A stretch of DNA of 12,538 nt, from contig CAJOPJ010000050.1 of NCBI GenBank assembly GCA_905236325.1, positions 1 through 12,538 on the forward strand. The letters are read 5' to 3'. The position numbers and the translations under genes were made by a program. Positions 1-6,729 of this stretch are shown here, one piece after another. The notes below the pieces were generated by a model, which saw only the letters and a list, made by a program, of their open reading frames with translations, searched no databases and was not told the DNA's origin. Within the stretch, counting starts at the first letter, position 1. Each line of letters begins with the position of its first letter. This DNA comes from an uncultured Selenomonadaceae bacterium. Its GTDB lineage: Bacteria; Bacillota; Negativicutes; Selenomonadales; Selenomonadaceae.

Positions 1-1247
1 ACGGCGAAAATAAATTTTATCTGCATTTTGAACTGCGCGATTTAAATTACGCTGAAGAACTTTTTGCAGAAATGCTTGCAACAATTATCGACCTGAAAGA
101 TGAGCAAAGTTTGAAAATTTTATTAAGCTGTACAGGCGGCTTGACTACAGGATTTTTTGCCGACAAACTGAATGAAACAGCAAAACTGCTCGGCTTGAAA
201 TATGAATTTTCTGCTGTGGCGTTCAGCAAACTTTACAATGTCGGCTTTGATTATTCAGTAATTTTACTTGCGCCGCAAATTGCCTACCAATTAAAAAATG
301 TCGAGCAAATTTTGCACGACAAGCTGATTTTAAAAATTCCGCCGAAAATTTTTGCAAGCTACAATTCCGGCGCAATGTTGACTTTTATTGACAGTGAACT
401 TGAAAATTTTACAAAGACTGTTGAAGAACGCGCAATTTTGAAAGTTCGCGCCGGCTTAATAAAAAATGACGCAAAAATCCTGTCAATAGCTTTTCTGCCA
501 ACAGGACAAAATACGCGCATTGCCTACAGAATTTATCAAAATGGCGTGCCACTTATTAGCGAAACCGTCATAAAAGGTCGGTTGAATCTTTTTCGCGACT
601 TGCAAGATATTTTAGATACAATTTCACACCGCGCAGTGCCTTTTGACACAATCGGAATTGCTATTCCGGGTATCGTCCATGAAAACAGGCTGGATTTTAA
701 TTTTTATGGCTCGATAAATCAAAACTTAAAACAGACTTTGGAGGAAAAATATAACTTGCCTGTGAAACTTTCAAACAACGCCAATGCCGCCGCTTTAGGT
801 TATTATGCACAACAGGACAAGCATGAAAATATTGTTTTCTTCACGCGCCCAAGAAATTTTCTTGCAAGTGGTTTGGGCGTTGTTGTGAATGGAAAAATGA
901 TTCCGGGCGCACACAATATCACCGGTGAACTAAAATTTTTAAGCGGAGAATTTTTTACGCCTGAAGATAAGCAACTTTGGGAACAGGAAAACATGATAGA
1001 TTTTGAAAAAATTCCGCAATTTATTGATAGAGAACTCCGCGCAGTAATTTCAATATTAGATCCTGAAATAATTTGTGTGCGCAGCGAAATGACACCTGAC
1101 CTTGAAAAAATTAAAATTGATTTGCAAAAATATATTCCTGCAGAATATTTACCTGAATTTGTTTACATTCCGGACGCAGAAATGGCTGAATATGTTTTGC
1201 TGGGACAAATGATTTTAAGTTTGGAAGAATTGGAGCGCGATAAATGA
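1..1247 (+). CDS. PTS EIIB-like / degenerate ROK-domain fusion protein, 5' end outside window
   Basis: Probably a sugar-responsive regulator rather than an enzyme. The frame is open to the left edge (codons start at base 3), and the first ATG, at 72, lacks a convincing ribosome site, so the gene very likely begins upstream. Numbering from that ATG, residues 14-110 resemble a lactose/cellobiose-type EIIB domain: C20-T-G-G-L-T-T matches the CxxG(M/L)(S/T)T phosphocysteine loop, followed by a VILLAPQ strand. From about residue 123 to the end is a ROK fold: GIAIPGI at 195-201, NNANAAALG at 235-243, and ITGELKF at 283-289 in place of AGEIGH. The ATP-binding DxGGT motif, the catalytic Asp (Asn here) and the CxCGxxGC zinc cluster are missing, so sugar kinase activity is unlikely. 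The unseen N-terminus may carry a DNA-binding domain (inference). The gene ends with tandem TGA stops. Confidence 0.8.
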   Translation, partial: GENKFYLHFELRDLNYAEELFAEMLATIIDLKDEQSLKILLSCTGGLTTGFFADKLNETAKLLGLKYEFSAVAFSKLYNVGFDYSVILLAPQIAYQLKNVEQILHDKLILKIPPKIFASYNSGAMLTFIDSELENFTKTVEERAILKVRAGLIKNDAKILSIAFLPTGQNTRIAYRIYQNGVPLISETVIKGRLNLFRDLQDILDTISHRAVPFDTIGIAIPGIVHENRLDFNFYGSINQNLKQTLEEKYNLPVKLSNNANAAALGYYAQQDKHENIVFFTRPRNFLASGLGVVVNGKMIPGAHNITGELKFLSGEFFTPEDKQLWEQENMIDFEKIPQFIDRELRAVISILDPEIICVRSEMTPDLEKIKIDLQKYIPAEYLPEFVYIPDAEMAEYVLLGQMILSLEELERDK

Positions 1248-1283
1248 TGAAAAAATTTTTTGATATTTTTTCTTTTTGACCTA

Positions 1284-1311
1284 TTGACATTTTGATTTTT
1301 TGTGCTATTAT
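1284..1311 (+). promoter_or_regulatory. Sigma-A type promoter for hsp20
   Basis: A perfect -35 box TTGACA (1284-1289) is followed after 16 bases by TATTAT (1306-1311), preceded by an extended -10 TGC (1303-1305). An overlapping TATAAT at 1309-1314 would give a 19-base spacer. Transcription would start near 1318, giving a leader of roughly 70 bases before hsp20. An exact single CtsR-like half-site on the minus strand (GGTCAAA, 1275-1281) touches the upstream side of the -35 box, but the second half-site is not at the canonical spacing. Confidence 0.8.
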
Positions 1312-1321
1312 AATGTTCGCA

Positions 1322-1342
1322 AGGACAAAAAAACAAAGTCCT
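1322..1342 (+). promoter_or_regulatory. Small stem-loop in hsp20 leader
   Basis: AGGAC (1322-1326) can pair with GTCCT (1338-1342) across an 11-base A-rich loop. The same TCCT (1339-1342) can instead pair with AGGA of the ribosome site (1373-1376). This leaves room for two alternative leader folds. The stem is short and no function is shown by the sequence alone. Confidence 0.35.
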
Positions 1343-1386
1343 ACCAAAAAAGTCAAAGTCGATACATATAAAAGGAGACGATTTAA

Positions 1387-1836
1387 ATGTTTGGATTAGT
1401 ACCTTTCAATTCAAGAACACCTGCAAGTCAGGATGGTTTTACAAGTTTGTTTGATATTTTCAATGAGCCTTTCTTCAATGACTTTCCGACAATCACCACC
1501 GGCGCAAATAAATTTAAAGTCGATGTCAAGGAAATTGAAAATGGCTATGAACTTACAGCAGATTTGCCTGGAGTTGCCAAAGAAGATATTTCGCTGGACT
1601 ACACGAACAATTATTTGACAATTTCTGCACGGAGCAATTCTGAAAAAAATGACAGTGACGACAAAGGCAATTACATTCGCCGTGAACGTCACTTTGGCAG
1701 TATGAGTCGTTCATTCTACATTGACGGCATAGATGAAACCAAAATCAGTGCGGAATTTAAAGACGGCGTTTTGAAGGTCGATTTGCCAAAATCGCCTGCC
1801 GAAGTTCAACAAGTTAAACAAATTGCAATCCATTAA
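1387..1836 (+). CDS. hsp20: Hsp20/alpha-crystallin small heat-shock protein
   Basis: An ATP-independent cytoplasmic holdase that binds unfolding proteins under stress and hands them to Hsp70- or Hsp100-type chaperones (family knowledge). The 149-residue protein has the standard layout: a phenylalanine-rich N-terminal arm (1-40), an alpha-crystallin domain (about 43-138) with ADLPGV at 58-63 and the signature AxxxxGVL at 122-129, and a C-terminal I-A-I motif (146-148) of the IxI type that docks neighbouring dimers in the oligomer. The ATG follows AAAGGAG (1371-1377) with 9 bases between. It has its own strong promoter and terminator, so it is a single-gene unit. No CIRCE element is present upstream. 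The family assignment is secure. Confidence 0.95.
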   Translation: MFGLVPFNSRTPASQDGFTSLFDIFNEPFFNDFPTITTGANKFKVDVKEIENGYELTADLPGVAKEDISLDYTNNYLTISARSNSEKNDSDDKGNYIRRERHFGSMSRSFYIDGIDETKISAEFKDGVLKVDLPKSPAEVQQVKQIAIH

Positions 1837-1860
1837 AAACATCACCAATAAATTTTTTAC

Positions 1861-1883
1861 AAGCAGGGCGACCTGCTTTTTTT
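1861..1883 (+). terminator. Intrinsic terminator after hsp20
   Basis: AAGCAGG (1861-1867) pairs perfectly with CCTGCTT (1872-1878) around a GCGA loop, and the stem runs into a T tract ending at 1883. It lies 24 bases after the hsp20 stop codon. Confidence 0.9.
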
Positions 1884-1884
1884 G

Positions 1885-1913
1885 TTTGCAGGAAAAATTT
1901 TCTGTGTTAAAAT
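1885..1913 (+). promoter_or_regulatory. Candidate promoter for the retropepsin-like gene
   Basis: TTTGCA (1885-1890), a 17-base spacer, then TAAAAT (1908-1913) preceded by an extended -10 TGT (1905-1907). It sits directly after the hsp20 terminator and 28 bases before the GTG start, where a promoter for the next unit would be expected. The -35 match is only moderate. Confidence 0.5.
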
Positions 1914-1940
1914 TGAAAAAAAGATTTGGAGGTGTTAGTC

Positions 1941-2438
1941 GTGAAGGAATTTTCAATACCAATGCTGGCTGATTATCAGCGACCGGTAGTTAAACTTTAT
2001 GACCTGCCGACTTTGATTGACACAGGTTCGCTGGTTCCTGTTTTTTCAATGTATCCTGAAATTTTTCAAAAATATTTTGACAGCAAATTGATTATGGAAA
2101 ACAGAGTTATCGGCGGCTTTGGCGGCAATGAGGCAGGCGCAGTTTATTCGATAAAAAATTTTAAAATTGGCGAACTAAATTTCAATAATTTTGAAGTTTT
2201 TGTTCCTATAGAGCCGAAAATAAAATTTCCTTTCCTTTTGAGTGCTACTTTGTTTCATGGCATGAATTATGAAGTTGACAATTTGAACAGCCGATTTGTC
2301 GTGCGAATGAAGGATGAGCAAAAACTTGAGCGCGAATTTAAAATACGCGAACTGCGCGGAATGCTTTATCCTCAAATCGACGGCAATTTAATTACAGATG
2401 TCAGAAGTTTTTTGTATGGCGGCGGTGTAATATTTTAA
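1941..2438 (+). CDS. Small retropepsin-like aspartic protease domain protein
   Basis: A 165-residue protein that looks like a single-domain retroviral-type aspartic protease, which would act as a dimer with one Asp from each chain. LIDTGS at 25-30 is the D-T-G active-site loop (D27). A glycine-rich turn near residues 59-63 (GGFGG) could be the flap, and FLLSATLFHG further on sits where the hydrophobic-Gly psi-loop lies in the family. No signal peptide or membrane segment is seen, so it is probably cytoplasmic. GTG at 1941 is chosen because GGAGG (1928-1932) lies 8 bases before it; an in-frame TTG at 1926 overlaps that ribosome site and is unlikely. It precedes mtaD by 86 bases with no clear terminator between. 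Fold assignment is moderate; proteolytic activity and substrate are unknown. Confidence 0.65.
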   Translation: MKEFSIPMLADYQRPVVKLYDLPTLIDTGSLVPVFSMYPEIFQKYFDSKLIMENRVIGGFGGNEAGAVYSIKNFKIGELNFNNFEVFVPIEPKIKFPFLLSATLFHGMNYEVDNLNSRFVVRMKDEQKLEREFKIRELRGMLYPQIDGNLITDVRSFLYGGGVIF

Positions 2439-2524
2439 GGAAATGTTTTGAATTTTTAATTCAGAAAGACAGTTTTATTCACGACGCAGCTATTATCTAT
2501 TATCTTTAGGAGGTATTTTTTTTT

Positions 2525-3811
2525 ATGTCAAAAATTTTAATCAGTAATGTTAAGTACTTTAAGCCGAGTGGCGAAGTTGAAACTGCTAATATTTCAATCC
2601 AAAATGACAAGTTTGAAAAAATTTCAGCCGAACCTGTCGATAAAAAAAATTTTGATACTGTAATTGACGGTTGCGGAAAATTTGCAGTGCCGGGCTTTGT
2701 CAACGCGCACACGCACGCTTCAATGACTTTATTGCGTAGCTATTCAGACGACAAATCGCTGATGGATTGGCTACAGAAAGATATTTGGCCTATTGAAGAA
2801 AAAATGCGGCGCAAAGATATTCGCGCCGGCGCGGAACTTGCTGCGATTGAAATGATAAAAAGCGGCACGACTGCTTTTGCTGATATGTATGGTCCCAGCA
2901 TGGAAGAAGTCGCGCAGGTTGTTGAAACTTCAGGACTGCGCGGAGTTCTCTGTCGGGGAATTATCGGCTTTGCAAACGGCGATGAAAAACTTGCAACAAA
3001 TGTTGAACTTTACAAAAATTGGCACGGCAAGGCCGACGGCAGAATTACAGTTATGTTCGGACCGCACGCAATTTATACCTGCCCGCCGGAATTCCTGAAG
3101 AAAGTTTATGCTGAAGCTGAAAAACTCGGCGCGGAAATTCACATTCACATGAATGAAACGCAAACTGAAATTTCCGACTGCATAAAAAATTATGGCAAGC
3201 GTCCTTTTGAAGTCGTGGCAGAAACCGGCTTGTTTGATTTGGGCACTTTGGCGGCGCATTGTGTTTGGCTTTCAGATTCTGAAATTGAAATTATCAAATC
3301 AAAAAAAATTCGCGTCGCCCACAATCCAGGTAGCAATATGAAGCTTGCAAGTGGAATTGCGCCTGTTCCAAAACTTCTGCAGGAAAATATTTGCGTTGGA
3401 CTTGGCACTGACGGCGCGTCAAGCAACAACAATCTTGATATGCTGGAGGAAATTAAACTTGCCGCGCTTTTGCACAAAGTCGATACTTTAAATCCACTTG
3501 CGATTCCTGCCGCCGAAGCCTTGAAACTTGGCACGGAGTATGGCGCAAAAGCTGTTGGATTGAAAAATACCGGCAAAATTGAAGTTGGTTACAAAGCTGA
3601 TTTAACTTTGTTTGATATGCAAGGCGTTGAATGGCAGCCAAATTATAATCCTGTGTCGCTTTTGGTTTATTCTGCCAATTCTGCGTCGGCTGAAACTGTC
3701 ATTGTTGACGGCAAAATTTTAATGCAGAATCGCGAACTCAAGACGCTTGATGAAGAAAAAATCCTTGCGGACTTTAAAGCCTGTGCTAATCAACTTACCG
3801 GAAAGGAATAA
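2525..3811 (+). CDS. mtaD: 5-methylthioadenosine/S-adenosylhomocysteine deaminase
   Basis: A cytoplasmic metal-dependent amidohydrolase that deaminates methylthioadenosine and S-adenosylhomocysteine to the inosyl forms, part of clearing SAM by-products. The 428 residues match the family's usual length. Metal and active-site residues are in place: H62-T-H64 on strand 1, H208 and E211 in HMNE, H245 in AAHCVWL and D296 in GLGTDGASSNNN. The last motif, with its SSNNN stretch, is typical of the MTA/SAH-deaminase branch, as opposed to guanine deaminases or chlorohydrolases. AGGAGGT (2508-2514) precedes the ATG by 10 bases. tgt follows after 8 bases, so the two are co-transcribed. Substrate preference among adenosine derivatives cannot be read from sequence. 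Confidence 0.92.
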   Translation: MSKILISNVKYFKPSGEVETANISIQNDKFEKISAEPVDKKNFDTVIDGCGKFAVPGFVNAHTHASMTLLRSYSDDKSLMDWLQKDIWPIEEKMRRKDIRAGAELAAIEMIKSGTTAFADMYGPSMEEVAQVVETSGLRGVLCRGIIGFANGDEKLATNVELYKNWHGKADGRITVMFGPHAIYTCPPEFLKKVYAEAEKLGAEIHIHMNETQTEISDCIKNYGKRPFEVVAETGLFDLGTLAAHCVWLSDSEIEIIKSKKIRVAHNPGSNMKLASGIAPVPKLLQENICVGLGTDGASSNNNLDMLEEIKLAALLHKVDTLNPLAIPAAEALKLGTEYGAKAVGLKNTGKIEVGYKADLTLFDMQGVEWQPNYNPVSLLVYSANSASAETVIVDGKILMQNRELKTLDEEKILADFKACANQLTGKE

Positions 3812-3819
3812 AATTTTTT

Positions 3820-4950
3820 ATGGCAGCTATAACCTATGAACTGATACACAAAGACAAAGTTACAGGCGCACGCGCAGGAATTTTACATACGCCGCACGGA
3901 GATTTTTTAACGCCAATGTTTATGCCGGTTGGAACTCAGGCAACTGTTAAATCTGTTTCGCCGGAAGAACTTGAGGACTTGGGCGCAGGTGTGATTTTGA
4001 GCAATACTTACCACTTATTTTTAAGACCGGGCGCGGAACTTATCGCAAAGGCAGGCGGCTTGCATAAATTTATGCATTGGTCGAAAGGAATTTTAACAGA
4101 CAGCGGCGGTTTTCAGGTTTTCAGTCTTGGCGCGTTAAGAAAAATTTCTGAAGACGGCGTAACTTTTCGATCTCATCTTGACGGCGCAAAAAAATTTCTG
4201 TCACCTGAAGTTTCAATCAATACGCAAATGAAACTTGGTTCAGATATTATGATGGCGTTTGATGAATGTATTCCCTACCCCGCCGACTATGACTATGCAA
4301 AAAAATCTACCGAACGCACGCATCGCTGGGCTGAACGCAGTTTAAAAGCCGCAACTTCAAAAACTCAAGGACTGTTTGGAATTTGTCAAGGCGGAATGTA
4401 TGCTGACTTGCGCGAAGAAAGTGCAAAAACTATCGCCGCAATGGACTTTGCAGGTTGTGCGGTTGGCGGTTTAAGTGTTGGCGAACCTAAGGAAGTTTTT
4501 TATGAAATGCTTAGTATTTCGACAAAATTTTTGCCGGAAAATAAAGCACGCTACTTAATGGGCGTTGGCACTCCCGACCACTTGATTGAAGGCGTACTGC
4601 GCGGAATTGATATGTTTGATTGCGTATTTCCAACCAGAGTTGCAAGAAATGGAATGGCTATGGTTTCGCCGAAAACAAATTCAGCAGGTCGCTTGGTTAT
4701 GAAAAATTCCGACTACAAAGAAGACTTTTCGCCGCTAGAAAATAATTGCGATTGTTACGCCTGTAAAAATAATTTTACACGCGCTTATATCAGACACTTA
4801 GTACGCGCGGAAGAAATTTTTGGACTCAGGCTTTTAAGTTTGCACAATTTAAGATATTTGCAAAAATTTATGACTGAAATGCGCCAATCAATTTTGGAAG
4901 ACAGATTTTCAGATTTTCGCGCAGAGTTTTTTTACAATTACAGCAGATAG
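3820..4950 (+). CDS. tgt: Queuine tRNA-ribosyltransferase (tRNA-guanine transglycosylase)
   Basis: Exchanges guanine 34 in the anticodon of Asp, Asn, His and Tyr tRNAs for preQ1, the committed tRNA step of queuosine synthesis. The 376-residue protein is full length for the bacterial enzyme. Visible signatures are DSGGFQVFSL (D94), GICQGGMY, GGLSVGEP, the nucleophile D267 in DCVFPTRVARNG, and a zinc site C310-x-C312-x2-C315 with H342 in SLHN. The C315-H342 spacing is one residue longer than I recall for E. coli Tgt. AAAGGA (3802-3807), which lies across the end of mtaD, serves as ribosome site. queA, a frequent neighbour, is not here. A hairpin terminator follows, closing the transcription unit. 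Confidence 0.97.
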   Translation: MAAITYELIHKDKVTGARAGILHTPHGDFLTPMFMPVGTQATVKSVSPEELEDLGAGVILSNTYHLFLRPGAELIAKAGGLHKFMHWSKGILTDSGGFQVFSLGALRKISEDGVTFRSHLDGAKKFLSPEVSINTQMKLGSDIMMAFDECIPYPADYDYAKKSTERTHRWAERSLKAATSKTQGLFGICQGGMYADLREESAKTIAAMDFAGCAVGGLSVGEPKEVFYEMLSISTKFLPENKARYLMGVGTPDHLIEGVLRGIDMFDCVFPTRVARNGMAMVSPKTNSAGRLVMKNSDYKEDFSPLENNCDCYACKNNFTRAYIRHLVRAEEIFGLRLLSLHNLRYLQKFMTEMRQSILEDRFSDFRAEFFYNYSR

Positions 4951-4964
4951 TTTAAATTTTTTTA

Positions 4965-4991
4965 CCGCGTTCACTGCGCGGCTATTTTTTT
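4965..4991 (+). terminator. Intrinsic terminator after tgt
   Basis: CCGCG (4965-4969) pairs with CGCGG (4977-4981) around a 7-base loop, followed by CTA and a run of seven T (4985-4991). It lies 14 bases after the tgt stop. The stem is short but all G-C. Confidence 0.7.
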
Positions 4992-5050
4992 GCAGGAAAA
5001 AAAAATTTTGCGCTGAATTATTTTCTGAAATTTTTTGCGGAGGTCTTTAA

Positions 5051-6706
5051 ATGAAAAATTCAGCTAACAAACCGATTTATGTAATTGGTCATAGAAACCC
5101 CGACACAGATTCAATTTGCGCGGCGATTGGTTATTCACATCTCAAGCAAGCGTTGGGCGTTAATGCAATTCCTGCGCGTTGCGGCAAAGTCAACAATGAA
5201 ACTAAATATGCGCTGGAATATTTTAAAATTGAGGAGCCGCTTTTGGTTACAGATTTATATCCGCGCGTCAAAGATGTTGCTTTAGAATGTAAAACAGTCG
5301 TCCGCCAGCATGATACTTTGCGACATCTTGGCGAAGTTATGCGCAAAAGTGAAATGCAATCAATTCCTGTAACCGACAGCAAGGGCGATTTAGTTGGAAT
5401 TGTTACTGTCAGCGACTTGGCGAAAAGATATTTTCTTGAACTTGGCTTACAAAGTTTGGTTGATATGCGCGTCAGATACCGAGATATTATTCAGGCGACG
5501 GAGTCCAAAGTTTTGGTTGCGGCGGACGAAAATGAATTTATCGAAGGCGCGATTAAAATTGCGGCAGGTAGCGTTGAAACAAGTGTTGCAAATTTAAATG
5601 CAAAAGACATTGTTTTAGTTGGCGACAGGAGCGTTGAGACGCTGAAAAAAATTCTGCATACAGGCATAAGTTGTATGATTGTTACAGGCGGCTGCAGAGT
5701 TGCTGCAGAAGCTTTGCAAGAAGCGCAGGAGCTTGGTATTTTTGTACTTGCCACGCCCTACGACACTTACACTGTTGGCAGACTGTTAAATCAATGCGTA
5801 CCAATTCGCCGAATTATGCATCCGGATCCTGTTTGTTTTAGACCACTTGACTTACTAAGCGACATCAAAGGCGTTATGGACGACAACAAATTCCGCAGTT
5901 ATCCTGTTGTAGAAAATAACAAATTGGTTGGAATTGTTTCTGCAGATAAAATTATGTTGCCAGAGCGTGAAAATGTCATCTTGGTTGACCACAACGAACG
6001 CAGTCAAGCTGTCGAAGGCATTGAGGACGCTAAAATTGTTGAAATTATCGACCACCACAGATTGGGCGGTATGCAAACTTCAGATCCAATCTATACGCAC
6101 CAAGAACCTGTCGGCTGCACTTGCACCATTGTTGCAAATATGCACTGGCACAGGGATATTGAAATTCCGCCTTCAATTGCCGGACTTTTATTAAGCGCAA
6201 TTATCAGCGACACAGTTTTATTTAAATCACCAACTTGCACGCCTTATGATAAAAAAACTGCTGAAAAACTTGCTGATATTGCCGGCGTTGACTTGAAAGA
6301 ATATGGCTTGGCAATGCTTAGAGCCGGCGCAGGTATCGGCGGCAAAACTCCAACTGAAATTGCTAAAAATGACATGAAGGAATTTAAAATCGGCGATTAC
6401 AGAATTATGGTTAGTCAAATTTCTGTAATGGATCCGAAAGAAGTTTTGGACCTTGAAAACAAAATTATCCAAGTCATGGCTGAAAATTGCGACCGCGAAG
6501 GTTTTGATATGCACTTACTTATGGTTACAGATATTTTGGAGGAAGCAACTTACCTGATTTACGCAGGAAGTCCAAAAACTTTAATCGGCGAAGCGTTCAA
6601 AAAAGATGCTAGCGGCACACATGTTTACTTACCGGGCGTTATGAGCCGTAAGAAACAAATTATTCCGCCGCTTTCCGAAGCTGTCAAACGCATTAAGCCG
6701 CAGTAA
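5051..6706 (+). CDS. ppaC: Nucleotide-regulated manganese-dependent inorganic pyrophosphatase (CBS-DRTGG family II)
   Basis: Hydrolyses pyrophosphate to phosphate in the cytoplasm, pulling biosynthetic reactions forward. It is a family II (DHH) enzyme with a regulatory insert. Order of parts: DHH motif I GHRNPDTDS with H14, D18 and D20; first CBS domain (about 67-130); DRTGG domain (about 180-248, with GDRS at 191-194); second CBS domain (about 250-305); DHH motifs D313-H-N and D334-H-H; and a DHHA2 domain (about 430-551) with GGKTPTE at 431 and SRKKQ at 532-536 for pyrophosphate binding. All metal and substrate residues I can check are present. In characterised relatives AMP and ADP inhibit and ATP or diadenosine polyphosphates activate through the CBS domains. 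GGAGGT (5039-5044) lies 6 bases before the ATG. The PBP gene follows after 23 bases. Confidence 0.95.
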   Translation: MKNSANKPIYVIGHRNPDTDSICAAIGYSHLKQALGVNAIPARCGKVNNETKYALEYFKIEEPLLVTDLYPRVKDVALECKTVVRQHDTLRHLGEVMRKSEMQSIPVTDSKGDLVGIVTVSDLAKRYFLELGLQSLVDMRVRYRDIIQATESKVLVAADENEFIEGAIKIAAGSVETSVANLNAKDIVLVGDRSVETLKKILHTGISCMIVTGGCRVAAEALQEAQELGIFVLATPYDTYTVGRLLNQCVPIRRIMHPDPVCFRPLDLLSDIKGVMDDNKFRSYPVVENNKLVGIVSADKIMLPERENVILVDHNERSQAVEGIEDAKIVEIIDHHRLGGMQTSDPIYTHQEPVGCTCTIVANMHWHRDIEIPPSIAGLLLSAIISDTVLFKSPTCTPYDKKTAEKLADIAGVDLKEYGLAMLRAGAGIGGKTPTEIAKNDMKEFKIGDYRIMVSQISVMDPKEVLDLENKIIQVMAENCDREGFDMHLLMVTDILEEATYLIYAGSPKTLIGEAFKKDASGTHVYLPGVMSRKKQIIPPLSEAVKRIKPQ

Positions 6707-6729
6707 ATCGACTGAAAGGAAATTTTTTT

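Noticed and set aside
72..74. ATG at 72 as the true start of the EIIB/ROK fusion gene
   Set aside because: The frame is open to the left edge, residues before it look like coding sequence, and there is no good Shine-Dalgarno sequence.
1250..1261. AAAAAATTTTTT palindrome after the first gene as a terminator
   Set aside because: It has no G-C pairs and no loop, and follows from the AT-rich composition; it would not form a stable hairpin.
1262..1386. CIRCE (HrcA) operator before hsp20
   Set aside because: No TTAGCACTC-N9-GAGTGCTAA inverted repeat is present.
2439..2524. Promoter before mtaD, and the tandem TATTATC (2491-2504) as a regulatory repeat
   Set aside because: A -35 box at a suitable distance is not convincing, and a 14-base AT-rich duplication is weak evidence; mtaD may be read through from the upstream gene.
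4992..5038. Promoter directly before the pyrophosphatase gene
   Set aside because: TTTGCA at 4989-4994 has no acceptable -10 at 16-18 bases; a promoter is expected here because a terminator precedes it, but I cannot place it.
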